Of a stretch of DNA of 64,000 nt, positions 26,263 through 39,029 are shown piece by piece. The DNA lies in NCBI GenBank assembly GCA_944474755.1, contig OX104113.1:49987644-50051643 (forward strand). Reading direction: 5' to 3'. How positions within the stretch are numbered: position 1 is the first letter of the stretch; each line of letters begins with the position of its first letter. The position numbers and the translations under genes are program-made. Under the pieces are notes generated by a model. It saw only the letters and a program-made list of their open reading frames with translations, did no database searches and was not told the origin of the DNA. The stretch is from Limnoperna fortunei (lineage: Eukaryota; Mollusca; Bivalvia; Mytilida; Modiolidae).

Positions 26263-26386
26263 GTCATTTGTATTTCTCAGCAATGTCAAATTTAGTCATT
26301 TTAGTCATTTGTATTTCTTAGCAATGTCAAATTTAGTCATTTGTGTTTATCATAAATGTAAAATTTAGTCATTTGTCGTTCTTGAC
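26263..26386 (+). repeat. 32-bp tandem repeat, about 3.5 units
   Basis: Unit gtcatttgtatttcttagca followed by atgtcaaattta. The first unit carries a 9-bp extension (gtcatttta) and the third is diverged. Confidence 0.8.
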
Positions 26387-27699
26387 AAACACTGCACTAA
26401 AATCATTGTTTTTTTTTCTACCACAAATCACATTTAAAAATAAGTCTGTCTGATTTTGAATAAACGACTGTACCCAATTAACAACATATTGGTTTATTTC
26501 AACATAATTAAATATATATATTTTTTATCGGAAACCTTTAAAATTGCGAGTTGTAAAAATACTTTGAAAAATATATATATAATTACTTTGAAAAGATTTT
26601 GTATTAACAAATAATAGAAACTTCCCATATCGATTATATAAGACGTAAAACAAACCGTTTTCAAACAAGACACAATTTTCTGTTGCAAACAGAATATAAT
26701 TGGATAATTCTTTTAGACAAGTCTTCAACTGTTAGTATGAAAAGCGATTGTTAGATAACGTGTATAGAGATTATTATGAAAATCTGTTTAATTTCAAGGG
26801 CCCCTCTCCGTGCCTTTGTTATTTTCCGTATATTTATGAATGTATACAATTTCGAGGAGCGTAAAATCATCGATACCATGTTTACATTTCTCGCGATAGA
26901 ATTCGACAACAAAAGCTATTTTGACATAAATTCAATTTATATGTACTGCAATCTGTAGGGAGATTGAACCAGGATCGCAAAAGTAAACATAGCAGAAAAT
27001 ATCCCCCGAAGACCGCACGTCCTTCAATCGATCTCAAATCGACACTTTTAATTGTTCTTTGGCTCATATCAATGTTTCTTCACGTCTGTAATTCCTTTCA
27101 TTTAATTTTTATTTTGTTTAATTTCTACAGACTTAGGTAAAATCAATAACAAAGTACTATTGTTCTGGAAATGCATTTTTTTTTTCAGATGAGGCAGCAA
27201 CTTTCTCGAATTGAGTTGCAATGAATTTTCTCTCTGAGAAATTAATGATATTTTGTTACTGACTGAGGGACTTACCATGTACTGCAGTAGAGCTTGCTTA
27301 CAAATATGCACGTGTACAGCTAAGATCTTGATAAACATGGCATACGAAGAAAAAAAATGAAAGAGAAACTGGAGACCAACATTTATCATTGTGTACTGTC
27401 GTGTTTAAACAAACGATTCCGGTCAATTTTAGTCATATTTTTAAACGTTTTTAATTAATTTTTTTTGTAGGGAGGGGACTAAATTTTAAAGACTATGTAA
27501 ACGTGTTGTATTTTCAAATGTTGAAATATCATATCAATAGTATAATCAAAGAACACTACCCAGAATTCAGACCATAGGCGTCGATTTGTTTCTTTTTATT
27601 AAATTGTACATTTCTCTATACATTTATTGTCACTGAATAACACTAAGTTCGGTGATTACTTACATTATATTTAGATTATACGGAGATTAAGGACACAAT
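26387..27699. other. Intergenic, nothing assigned
   Basis: AT-rich; the frames at 26494-26728, 26776-26958 and 27102-27389 are not convincing as exons. Confidence 0.45.
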
Positions 27700-28080
27700 C
27701 AATCTATCAAGTTGGCATCTTACCTGAACCTTCTTTTCACAATAGACTCAAATGAAAAACTGCAAACTAAACTGACGACTTCAACTTTCTTATTGTCAAC
27801 TTTCCACTCATTGATAGCAATATTCCACGAGATTCTTGCCTTTGGCGTTTACATTACAGTATTCGACTACTTTATGCTGGATTATTAGATCGGTATTCCG
27901 ATTTTCTAAACAAAAACGTTGCTGTTGACCAATAATCTACTCAACAGGAATCCTTTGCACCTATAGGTTGATGGCGTTTCTTCAGAAGTTCTATGGCCAA
28001 CATAACGACTTAGTAGATCGTTATGGAAAATCACTTTCTCAATTTGATCGTGTAACTTTTTTTTTCAGAGCCATAGGTTA
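27700..28080 (+). pseudogene. Penelope-like RT fragment (C-terminal part), decayed
   Basis: Translating + frames gives ASYLNLLFTIDSNEKLQTKL, then GVYITVFDY, and after a frame change FLQKFYGQHNDLVDRYGKSLS. The same order (LDLxLEID, then YxxQLIRYSR, then KFYGRHHDL) occurs in the minus-strand relic at 54351-55150. I know this set from abundant mollusc reverse transcriptases with a YIDD box, which I place with Penelope-like elements; the clade name is inference. The catalytic region is absent and several stops and frameshifts interrupt the rest. Confidence 0.65.
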
Positions 28081-28414
28081 GTTTTCCTATTGCTGAGTTT
28101 GAGTTTTTACGGACACGAATATATTATTGGCTATCTGTATATATGTTGACAACTTCTGCTATGGTGGAAAAAAAGATTATAAGAATTGGGCATTGAACGG
28201 AAAGGTTTTTTTAAATAATTTTCAACCATTATAATCTTTGCATTACATTTTTATAAGTAAAGGAAATGCATCCAGACCCCAAAACTAATTACATGTATAT
28301 AATAACCGTATTAAAATTTTTTAAAAGCGACCACTTTTCTTTTGGCGTAAAAATCAAATCTCATTTGGAAAGTTCTGTTATAAATTTAGATGGAGTTGCC
28401 GCTATTTATACAAT
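28081..28414. other. Spacer between Penelope fragment and SINE
   Basis: No feature seen in about 330 bp. Confidence 0.5.
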
Positions 28415-28422
28415 CACGTAGT

Positions 28423-28696
28423 GGGGTTGGGGGGCCTCGGTGGCCCAGTGGTTAAGGTAGTTCGTCTACTATTGATCACGTGGTCTGTCAACACTGAGAT
28501 TGCGGGTTCGATTCTCACTGCGGGCAGGGTGTACTCGACTCCAATCTTAATTGACAAGGATTGCCAGTTTTCCTACCGCCGGTGGGGGGTTTTCTCCGGG
28601 TACTCCGGCTTCCTCCCCCAATAAAAACTGGACGCCATGATATAGCTGAAATATTGCTGAAAATATCGTTAAACATCAATAAAACAAACAAACAAA
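28423..28696 (+). mobile_element. tRNA-derived SINE, reference-quality full-length copy
   Basis: Best preserved copy. Head: ggcctcggtggcccagtggt with an A box, later gcgggttcgattctcactgc with a B box. Body: gtgtactcgactccaatctt. Then aataaaaactggacgccatg and atatagctgaaatattgctg, ending in (AAAC)n. An 8-bp target duplication CACGTAGT flanks it (28415-28422, 28697-28704). Transcription would be by pol III from the internal promoter, and mobility would depend on a LINE partner. The 28421-28624 frame is spurious. Confidence 0.92.
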
Positions 28697-28704
28697 CACG
28701 TAGT

Positions 28705-29317
28705 TCCACACAAATCGTTACTTTTTAAGATCTCAGAAAATTAAAAAAACGTGACAAATCCTGTAATAATTCATCAACATTTATCACGATTAAAATCTTG
28801 GTATCCTAACAATTGCTGAATTTATAACGATGGATCGAATGATGTTGATTAAGTTTGTAAAGCCGATCTCTTCGGATTTAAAGTTGAAACGCGCCGTCTT
28901 TCTTCCGCTTTCTTTAAATAAATGTAAGTTTATATTATTACCTGCTCTAACTCTCCACCTTGTATTCTTGTCATTGAAAATTTGAAAACCATTATCGTTT
29001 TGAAAATTAATAAAATGTACAAACTTTTTATAACTTGATACCAAAAGGTTGTGTTTATCAGGATTCGCAGACATGTAGAAATCCACACAAACACAGGCAT
29101 GGACCAGGAGCCTAAGGAAGCATTACACAACGCAATTTTTAATTACTAAGAAAAATAGGAAAGGAAACCTGCTGAACTAATTTAAACTTGTATATGTTTA
29201 AGTTATTGTTAGTCATATTATGTACGAGAATACTTTTTTATTCTGTGAGTTATAGTCTGTTCAGGTCCCGACTGCAATCGAAACAATTTGAATAGCAGAT
29301 GATGACCCGATTGGTCA
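28705..29317. other. Intergenic, nothing assigned
   Basis: A minus-strand frame of 98 codons at 28790-29086 has no recognisable motif and no splice support. Confidence 0.45.
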
Positions 29318-29372
29318 TGACAATAACTAAATATTGCTAGGCAAACGTTAGGGCCACAATCAATAAATCAAA
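29318..29372 (+). repeat. Diverged family B retroposon tail
   Basis: ctaaatattgctaggcaaac, gttagggccac, then aatcaataaatcaaa parallels the family B tail with its CAAT-type end. Confidence 0.45.
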
Positions 29373-30473
29373 ATTCAATAGGGTAAATCATCTAAATGAT
29401 TCCAAAAATTTACTTTGACGGCGGACAATTAATTAAAAAATTCCCTAAACGATACAGGTCCGTAATACGATAATTCAGGCATAGATAGCATATTTGTAAA
29501 TGTACTTTTCTTGTAAGGCAATTTCTCGCGCGGTTAGGGGAAATATAAAAACAGAAATATTGTAAAGCACAATGAAACTAAACAATTACTAAAAACATTT
29601 TTTTCTAAATGCCTTCTGTTTTTTGCAAAACGAAACTTATCTTTGTAGTGTAGAAATTTAAGCCGCATCACCTTTTAACGTTTAGTATACATGTCAAACA
29701 AGAGGCTACCTCATCTGAACTGCATTAACAAATTAATCCTAAATCAGGATATGTCTCATTCAACAAAACAATTATAATGTTAACTATGCGTTGTCAGCAA
29801 TCTTCTTTTTCTGATTAAATTATGACCTCAGTAGAAGATTGTTTTGCTCTATGAGTTATGTTTAAACTTTTGTCTGTCTGTAACAACGTTTATTACTGAT
29901 TATATACAAATTCACATCGTGTTCTTCATTAGACATATAACTCGATGTCGTGCATCTTTAATGTCCAGTCGATGAAAAACCAATTTGATGGGGAACCAAA
30001 CGATGCAATTTAGTCCAGCATGGTATTTTTAATAATCAATTCAATTCAATCCTTCATACAGTTTCTGAAAATCACCGATGTATTCATAATATCTTAGATT
30101 CCCAAACGTTCAAAAACTACTTTATGTATTTTCGAAAGTTCTCATGTAAAGTACTGTGTTAGTACCTTAGATGCAATGGAAGGCTACCAAACCAGTCTTT
30201 CATGCCAGCTACAGCGCACATTTTACAATTATTTTTCTCACTTTTTTGTTACAGCTGTCTCAAAGGGCTATAAAGGCATCGCTACAAGATACGACTGAAA
30301 AGAAAACACTACTACGAAGCGCAAAGCAGTTCAGCAGTTTTACGAGAATATTAAAAATTTGACTTGTATGATGAGCGTAGAACTTAATAAGATATGTTTT
30401 ATGCATTATGTTGTTAGAGTAAAATTTGAATCACTGTGCCAAAATTATTTCCATTTTTATATCATTTTAATGT
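29373..30473. other. Intergenic; one isolated strong splice acceptor
   Basis: At 30238-30254 a textbook acceptor (ctcacttttttgttacag) precedes a 35-codon frame ending at 30362. No partner exon was identified, so it is not called as a gene. Confidence 0.4.
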
Positions 30474-30482
30474 GTGTTATAT

Positions 30483-30713
30483 CTGTGTTGTTTGTTTGTT
30501 TGTTTAAATGTTGTTTAACCCTAATTTCAGCAATTTTTCAGCTATATCATGACGTCCACTTTTTACTGGGGGAGGATGCCATAACCTTCGGTAGGAAAAC
30601 TGTCACTCTTTGTCAATTAGATTGGAGTCAAGCGAACCCACAATCTCATTGTTGACAGGCCACGTGATCAATATAAGAAGACCTGTTTTAAAAACTCAAC
30701 CACCGAGGCCCCA
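30483..30713 (-). mobile_element. tRNA-derived SINE, antisense, 9-bp target duplication
   Basis: Reads TTTGTTTGTTTGTTTAAATG, ctatatcatgacgtccactt, and ends ctcaaccaccgaggcccc, the reverse complement of the SINE head. Flanked by GTGTTATAT at 30474-30482 and 30714-30722. The frame at 30359-30655 overlaps it and is not a gene. Confidence 0.9.
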
Positions 30714-30722
30714 GTGTTATAT

Positions 30723-31430
30723 ATTAATCATACTTTACACAAGAGAGTAGGAAACCTTGTGGCTGGGACGAGTTTGTAATACCCACTGATATATCGCTAT
30801 TCGTTTCGTCTTACGTTTTGTAATCAGAAAAGTTAATGAGGTCATCGGAGAGCATGCCTTACGTTAAGTTAGACTACAAAAAATTACAATAAAATCTATA
30901 CTTATATGGATTTTTGTCTTAAATGAAATAGAATTACATAATACAAGACATAATGGAACATATTTGTATGTGCATAAACCAGCAAGTGGGTTTTATTTGC
31001 GATCGACAAATAGCACTCATATATCATCGTATGTTGAAGGAGCCATATATCACTTTACGATAAAGGCAAAAGGCAGAAAATTGCATGAATGATAACGTAA
31101 CTGCATATAATTGTAGTTGCGATTCCAGAGACCTTTTTTCACATTATTATCTTCAGCATAAAATGTTTATGGTGCGCGGAAGTAACATCGTATTCATAAA
31201 CCAAGATTTTGGCAAGTTAATTGATACCCTTGATTATGACTCGTGAAAATAGATTTCAGATAAATAATGCATTGTAGGTCGGCTTGCCACTCCTTAAGAA
31301 ACCAGAATTCACAGTATTCAATGATAATCGTATAACGAACTTTTAAACCTATAGAAAGCTGGCTTACTGTATATTATTAACTTGCATTCATGACTTTTAA
31401 ACATAAATTCATAAGAAATACTGCTCTTGT
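30723..31430. other. Intergenic, nothing assigned
   Basis: No ORF, element or repeat recognised. Confidence 0.5.
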
Positions 31431-31437
31431 TGGTGGT

Positions 31438-31585
31438 TGGGTTGGCAGCTCATAATACGAAAGCCTGGCCGCGTACCACAGTAGGTGACCTGTTTGGAGA
31501 ATGGCACTCTCCTGGCACGATAAAGACCTTGTTGATTTCGAAAATGAAGCTGAATTCTCCGTGCCTTTTTTACTTACTTATCCTA
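31438..31585 (+). repeat. Family B retroposon body fragment
   Basis: gttggcagctcataatacga, aagcctggccgcgtaccaca and gacctgtttggagaatggca match the body of the intact family B copy (60714-61119), ending around gaattctccgtgcc. It abuts the 3' end of a LINE relic on the other strand. Confidence 0.6.
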
Positions 31586-31589
31586 TTCG

Positions 31590-32870
31590 CTTCAGTCGAA
31601 GAATATAGGATTTGCCAGTCAGCTCGTCTATTTGCCAACGTTTCATTTTCATCCCATAATTTCTTCAGTTCGTTAAGTTTATTCTTGGTGGTCTTTCTCT
31701 ATGTATTTTTTCGGTCTTCCTCTACGGGCTGTTTTTGACAGACTTGTGCATTCCATTATAAAAAACATGTCCCCAACCATCTTATACGGTTTTATTGTGT
31801 TTGGTTGATCTGTTAATTTCAGTTAATTGTTAGTAATTTTATTTGGCTAAAATATTCTGCAGATCTTTAAAGAAAGCTAGATGTCTCCTTTTGTGACTCC
31901 ATATACAAGAAGAACTGATAATTGTTATAAATATTTTGGTGTTATAAAGTTCTACTTTGAGTGTTTGCTGTATTGCTTGATATTCCTAAGTTTGTGAAAT
32001 GTTTTTGCTTTTGCCAGTCTGTTTTTAATATCTTTTATGTTGAATCGTCGGTTCTCTAATTTTTGTGTTATATTCAAACCGCTTGACCGGTGTGGAAAAA
32101 ATAGTTCTCGTCACTAGTGAAAATGCTGTTCTCAGCAGTTGATTGGTTTAAGGCTCGGACTTAAAATTTCATAATTTAACAATTTCGATTGGAGAAATCC
32201 GATAATCCACTCGAACCAATGTAAGATCCTATATTTCTAATAGCTGTTCCTAGATAAAATAAATTTTGCCTTTTTCTGGATTTTTTTTTCCATCTTCTAG
32301 TTTGCAGTGAGATAATGTGTTAAATCTTATTTCTTCAGTTTTTCTGTCTGGATTTGGAGCCCCAACTAGCTATTCTGTTTGTCACCATTGCAAGGATCAT
32401 CTTTTTTGGCGGTTTGACTATAAGACCTTTTAAACTAATTTTTGGAGTAGTGTTTCAACCCAGGCGGTTGCAAAGAGTCTGTAAAATGCCTTTGTCGTTG
32501 TTAGCTTTGAGATGGTAGTTCACTATTGTTGGTTCTGGTCTGTTGAGGACGTTTTTAAAGTGTTCTAACCAACCTGAGGATTGATCTGATGTAATAGTCT
32601 TTCCATTTTGGTTTTGTCATTTTCTGCATGTTCAGCACATTTTTCAATGAAGTTACGTTTGAAATTGTTTTGCATGTATTTTTACTCATATTTTTGTATG
32701 TGTTTCCGCAAACTAGATGATTTGGAATTAAGGACATTTTCTTTAATTTGTATATGGAAGCCAATTGTCTTCCTAGCATGCAGTCTGTTGGTAAACTTCT
32801 TTTTATGTTCTCCCATTTTTTCTAAGGAGGTTTCTTCATAATTGTTGAGATGTTTTAAAACCCTCAATCA
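31590..32870 (-). pseudogene. Degraded non-LTR retrotransposon (RTE-like), antisense
   Basis: On the minus strand, about 32455-32575 translates to GWLEHFKNVLNRPEPTIVNY, a motif typical of the linker before the RT domain in RTE/I-type LINEs. Further on, pieces such as RLAKAKTFHKLRNI and VLLVYGV match the post-RT region, and GRPKKYIEKDHQE near 31700 matches the C-terminal basic motif. Stops and frameshifts are frequent and the catalytic boxes are not readable. The clade is uncertain. Confidence 0.5.
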
Positions 32871-32934
32871 ATTTTTAATTTCAATGCCCAATATTAAATA
32901 CTTTTCTGGTGGCAGTCACACGCTTTGTTTGCGT

Positions 32935-33416
32935 GAGTCTATCCCTGTCCCGTTGATCTATCATTTTCCTCGTTAATCCATCCCTGTCCTCGTTAATCCA
33001 TCCCTGTCCTCGTTAGTCTATCCCTGTCCTCGTTAGTCTATCCCTGTCCCCGTTAATCCATCCCTGTCCTCGTTAGTCTATCCCTGTCCCCGTTAATCCA
33101 TCCCTGTCCTCGTTAATCCATCACTGTCCCCGTTAATACATCACTGTCCCCGTTAATCCATCACTGTCCCCGTTAATTCATCCCCGTACCCGTAAATCCA
33201 TCCCTGTCCCTGTTATTCCATTACTGTCCCCGTTAATTCATCCCTGCCCTCGTTAATCCATCCCTGTCCCCTGTAATCAATCCATGTCCTCGTTTATCCA
33301 TCCCTGTACTCGTTAATCCATCCCTGTACTCGTTAATCCATCCCTGTCCCGTTACTCCATTCCTGTCCTCGTTACTCCATCCCTGTCCTCGTTAATCCAT
33401 CCCTGTCCACGTTGAT
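32935..33416 (+). repeat. 20-bp minisatellite, about 24 units
   Basis: Unit cgttaatccatccctgtcct and close variants (gttagtcta, gtccc for gtcct, gtact). Some units have lost a base, giving local 19-bp steps. Variants are interspersed rather than graded from end to end. Confidence 0.95.
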
Positions 33417-35379
33417 TTATTTTTTGATGACTTGTTCTTTCTCGAATTTAGCTGAAATAACCATAAGTCTTTCATGAATTCTTTGAATATTCATTACGAC
33501 AAAGTATGAAGACTTACCATACTTGTAGTGGATTCCAAAGTTATGTAAAAATCCTTTCAAGGAAAGGTTCTTAGTCGGCTCATCTACATGATCTACCAAA
33601 GAGCTGTCAATTCGGTTGACTAAGATATTGTTTGCAGTTAAAGAAGGTCAGCAAAAATACTGTGAAACTGTTTATTCGCAAAATAATATCAATCTTATGT
33701 AAATTTAAATTATTTAAAAAGTTTTAGAAAATTTAAAATAAAGATTGATCTAAATTTCATCTGTTAGAACTTTGATTACTAGTATTCAACTCTTTATACC
33801 ACATCGCCTCGCGATAAACTATATTCACATCTTAAAGAAATCATACATAAAGCCGTCGCTTCGCTTACATATATGCCTACAAATATTTAGCTTATGGTCA
33901 CAACAATACGTATGTGTTTACCAAAAAACAAGACGGCAAATTATCAGGTTTATAGTATGCTAAATTTTCTCATCGACAACAAATTTTTAACTTTCGGAGG
34001 ATGTTTTTTCAGGAATTCGGAATTCCAAAGGGTACAAACTGTGTCCCATTTTTCAATTGATCAGGTATGCAAGAACATGCAGTGAATATATACTGGTTTT
34101 GCAAACGTCACCAATTTCTTCGGGACAGACTTGTAAATTAACCAATCTGTCAAGCAAAACAAGTCGTCCTCACCTTTAATTAGTATAGATACTTTAATTA
34201 CTATAGATATTGATAAATATTCTGTCTCGTGTGAGAATATGATTGCAGGTAGTTATCTCAGTTTTTTAATTCAGTACATAGTGATGATCATCGGATATTC
34301 CTAACGCAGCTAGTGGTATATGATACACAACCACTGTCATCAACACACCAACTCACACACTACAGTAATGGAAGCGAAAGGTTAACCTGGTTTCATCCGC
34401 CATTTCTTCAGAAATTTGTGTACCAAGTCAGGACCATTGCTGTAGTGATATAATTCGGTTGTAGGTTTTCAAGGTTGCTGGTTTCAGGGAAATTGATATG
34501 TTGATTGTCTTTGTTGACAGTTTCCATGGTGTTCGGTATTTTGTTATTACCTTCATTTACACTTCATCAACGCTCACACACAAAAACGTGTAACATGAGA
34601 TATTATATATAACACAAATAAATAAGTGACGAATTGAACAGGTTGTTTACTGAGAGTAATCGAATTTTTTATCCTATAGAAATCACATGGACTAAAAATT
34701 TTGGTATCTTCAATTGATATTCAAGATAGCAATGACTGTCATATGGTTATCTGGTCATAACTTTAGATTATATGTAATAATACTAGCTTATGGATATAAG
34801 GTGGCTTTGCTGTGCCACAAAGCGGTATTTATTATTCTAATTAAATTCTTTTTATGGCGATCTATCTGATAATTAGATTTTTGAAAGAAAGTATATGGTT
34901 GCGAGTGTCGCTAGTCGTAGAAAGAAAGACAACTCAATGTATATGTGTTAAAGCAACTTAGTTGTTTTCGGGTATAGCAGTAAAATATCCAAGGTAACGA
35001 AACAAAACTAAACGAAATTAAACATTAACTTTCAAACATGTCTTAATTTATATTGTTTGAAAATTTATTAGTTGAGATTTACTTATTATGTACTAATTTG
35101 GCTTAAGTAATTCAATGAGAAGTAAATCTATATATGGTTCAGATGTGAAGTAAAATAACATATTTATCTTGGAAACAACAATAATGGATATGGACTTCCA
35201 TTATGAAACTTTTTTCTGACCCTCAATCAAATAAATCTTTTCGGTCAAACTAGTGCTTTGAATTATAATATATTTAATTGTAAAATGAGAAAATACCCAA
35301 ATTTTAACAATATACAAAGATATAAATCTCAAAGGAGTAGAGTTAACAACATGATAAATTGCGCAAAGAACATCTTTTT
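33417..35379. other. Intergenic, nothing assigned
   Basis: No gene or classified repeat recognised; short frames at 33417-33599 and 33772-34085 lack support. Confidence 0.45.
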
Positions 35380-37144
35380 CTAAATGCTAACGAATCACAA
35401 GACGAAAAATCAATTTCGAACCCAAAATGCGTATCAAAAATATATTTTAAAAATGGGAACTGGTCGATCAACTACTATTCCACCGCTAGTTAATATGTTT
35501 TCTAATGATATAATAGTTGATGATGTTGAAAAGGCAAATCTTTTAAATAGTTACTTTTGTTCTATATCGTCGTTTCACGATGGGAACAGGGCTGTACCAG
35601 AATTACCCGTTAGAACTTTATCTACAGTAGACATTGACGAAATTTCATTACAAGAAATCATTGATATATAAGATAGTCCAAAACTTTTGAAAGCATCTGG
35701 GCATGATGGAATTGGTCATCAAATGTTGAATATACATCAAAAACAGTTGCTTTACCTCTTAGTATTATTTTTAACCATTCACTTAATACATATAAATTTT
35801 CAAATAGTTGGAAATTAGCAAATGTATTGCCCCTTTTTAAGGAAGGTGATAATCTGATGTTTCTAATTACCGTCCAATATCACTATTGAGGTGTGTTGGA
35901 AAGGTGTTCGAAAGAGTTATATTAAAACATATATATAATCACATTTCTGAGCAAAAAACGGAAAATATGGTTTTTCTTTTAGAAATCATGATACCCTGAA
36001 CCTCACATTCAATGGTGAAAATATTGCCTTAGTTGAAAATCCTAAACATTTAGGAATAACTCTATCTTAAAATTGTAAATGGTCTACTCATATTGATAAT
36101 ATTTTTAAAAGTGCTGTGCAGAAACAATCTGAACATTATTTATTCTAGGCATATTCTTCCTGTACTGGAATATGCTTTCGAATTATGGGATTGTTGCTCT
36201 GTCACTAACAGGGAAAACAATGAACGTTTACAATTAGAAGCTGCTAGAATCGTAACAGGACTTCCTAACTTTTCCAATAACGAATCGTTAATGTTCGAAA
36301 CGGGTTGGTCTTCTTTAATGAACAGACGTAATATAAGAAAACTACATCTTATGTATAAAATCCGCAATCGTAATGCTCCCGAATATTTATGAGATATTTT
36401 ATATGACTACTCTGATGTTGGACATTATAATTTAAGAAATCGACTGGATTACAGACCACCATTGTGTCGACTTGAGACCTTTTCAAAATCTTATTTTCCC
36501 TTAACAGTTAGATTGTGGAACTCTCTTCCTTCAGATCAAAAAGAATTACCAACTTTTATGAGCTTTGAATGTCCCCGAAAAAAGACCTCATATTTTCTAA
36601 TAGGACATATAAATATTATTCATACTATAGATTACGTCACCGTTGCAGTTCCCTTAAGGCCGATTTATATAGAGTAAACAATCAACGACCTAAGCTGTGC
36701 TTGTGGTTGTCCCTTAGAAGACTCCATACATTATTTTCTAGAATGTCCACTTTACGATAACATTAGAAATCAATATTTACATTCGTTGATGCGAATTACT
36801 AATCCCTCTATTGAAATTGTCCTATTAAGTTCTGATAACCTTCGTAACGAAGTGAACACTATAATTTTAGACACGCACACAGTTACACTCGCCATTCTAA
36901 GAGATTTTCTGCATAGCTCGACCCCCCCTCACCCACCGTACTATTTTGGTTGTCTTTCTTGCATTGTTTATATTGTAAATGTATTCCTTTGTATATTTTG
37001 TTATGTGTCATGTATTTTCTATATGTATTTAACATTGTGTAGTAATGTCCGTGCTGGCATATGTGTAATAGTTTGTAAGCTTATTGAACGCAGAGAACTT
37101 CATAAGTTGTATAAACTTGTGTTCAATCCTATGTGTTATTTTTG
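35380..37144 (+). pseudogene. Jockey/CR1-like LINE ORF2 pseudogene
   Basis: A non-LTR retrotransposon polyprotein broken by stops and frameshifts. Recognisable pieces in order are a linker (about 35384-35670); the start of RT, KASGHDGIGHQML (about 35690); RPISLLRCVGKVFERVIL (about 35875); GFRNHDTLNLTF joined directly to LVENPKHLGITLS (about 35975-36070); HILPVLEYAFELWDCC (about 36150); and the C-terminal Cys-His motif CGCPLEDSIHYFLECPLYD (about 36705-36765). The jump from GFRNHDTL to the thumb region means the catalytic F/YADD segment is deleted. Without the active site it cannot be autonomous. Confidence 0.8.
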
Positions 37145-38512
37145 ACAATTAAAATATAGGTAAAACTACTTAACTAGCGGTTTATATTTATTTGTAAACA
37201 TATGCCAATAGTTGAAATGTGGTATGACTTAAGGGCCTTTATTTCGGGACACTTGCCAAAGTTTCCATTTCAATTCATAATAAGTCACTCATGAGTCAAA
37301 AATTCTGAATCGATACACATAAAAACTTTTAATATTATTTGTTCTGTTTCTGTTTTTTTTTAATTTTGTGTTTGCTTCGTTTCATTTCGCTTTCGATGCT
37401 CAAAAAATATTATAAACATGACAATAGAAATGTTAAACAACCAAAAAGCAAGTTAGCTACTACTACTTTACGACTAATTCTTCAATTTCCTAGACTAAAA
37501 CTATACTTCTACTTCTAAATTACCGTTATATTTTCTTTTAATAATGCAACTTTGGCTTTTACTTTTGGTCAGCTATTTCAGAACGTATCGGAGAAGAAGT
37601 CTTTGTACGCATGCGAACAAAAAAAACCGACCATCCGACTACCATCGTTAGAAATACTAGCAATTCGTGTTAATTAATAAAAGTTGGAGCGGAAGTTGGA
37701 GTGCCGAAGTCAGACACCAGCCAACAACTCGCGTGTTAAATTATATTCTAAGTAACTTTTTAGTCTCTAAATAATTGAACGTTTTATTATTAATCCGTCT
37801 CGCGAATGCACATTTAACATAAACAAACAATATTTTAATAAATGCTTTATATTAAAAAATGGATATTCTTTAAAATTACTCACTTAATTTTTTACCAGGA
37901 AACTTGTAATAAATAAAAAAGAAGTAGATGTGTATACAATACAAGATATTCTACTCGAATATTGTTTTTTTATTTTTAAGCAAGCAATCTAGAACATTTT
38001 GAAAAACAAATTGAAACGCAGCACATGAGGATACTTATGAAAAGGTGAGATGCAGATAATATTTATAAATAAAAGGTAAATATTGTAAAGAAAGATATAA
38101 TTATTTCAAAGTCTGGATCGTCAGCAAAAAAAGGCCATCTCATCATGCACAATCTTTTTCAGTCGGATTGGGTGTTAACACATTCTTACCAAACTGTCTA
38201 AGACCAACTTTTTCAATTGTTCCCGACAGAAAAAAAAAATAAAGTAAATAAGTAATAATAAGTGAAATAAAATAAATCACGAAAAAAAAAATCCTATGAA
38301 ATGTTTCCAAAATTATTCTGGGGTGTGTCTGTAAACTTCAATCAACAAATTTGGAGACAAACCAATCTAATGAAAATTAAATCTATCACTTCTGAGCGTG
38401 ACAATTTTAAAAAAGCAGGAGCAAGTTACATTAGATAGGAAACAACAAAATCAAAAAAAAACATTACAACGATGTATGCAGAATCTACAGTGTTGAGTGC
38501 GCTATTTGCTAA
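37145..38512. other. Intergenic spacer before the Harbinger element
   Basis: AT-rich with A-runs; nothing recognised. Confidence 0.5.
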
Positions 38513-38524
38513 AGCCCCCGTCAC

Positions 38525-38890
38525 ACTGAACACGACCTCACCACGCTCTCCACGACCTCCAAAATATTCATAATCGTAGTAAAAACGTGGTGCTTTGATT
38601 CAAACGATGTCAGTGTGACACCCTGCGCGACAGTACTACGATCATAGTACGATGAATTACGGGGAAATTATTTTAAATGGTCAAATCTAGTACGACGCTA
38701 CTACGACCATCACGAGTACAGTACGCTGCTTCAGCGACTGTCCTACGACCAGGCTACGCTTATTCCACGACCATCCACTACTCCGTTACGATACCAATTT
38801 GTCCTTTACGATCATAATTCGTCCTTGCTACGATACTACTACGCTCGTTACGTTTCTACTACGCTTATACCACGACTGTTGTACGTTTTC
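38525..38890. repeat. Harbinger left subterminal array of TACGA/ACGACC motifs
   Basis: Dozens of 5-7 bp motifs (ctacgacca, tacgatc, ctacgctt, cacgacc) spaced about 10 bp apart. Such subterminal repeats are known in several DNA transposon families as transposase-binding sites; the role here is inferred. Confidence 0.7.
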
Positions 38891-39029
38891 ACTTTTCTAA
38901 CATGTCATGTTTGACATGTTTTTGGCATTTAGATTTTGTTCACTTTTAGTTTTGTTTTCCTTAAAATCACACAAGAATCAAGTGGTCTTAGTTCAACTTG
39001 CTTTATTTCAAGGCCAGCATGTCTTAATT

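Noticed and set aside
30255..30362. Possible terminal exon after a very good acceptor
   Set aside because: Only 35 codons, no upstream partner exon in a matching phase was found, and no motif.
23385..33416. Direct-repeat arrays resembling CRISPR
   Set aside because: No unique spacers between units, and this is an animal genome; they are tandem minisatellites.
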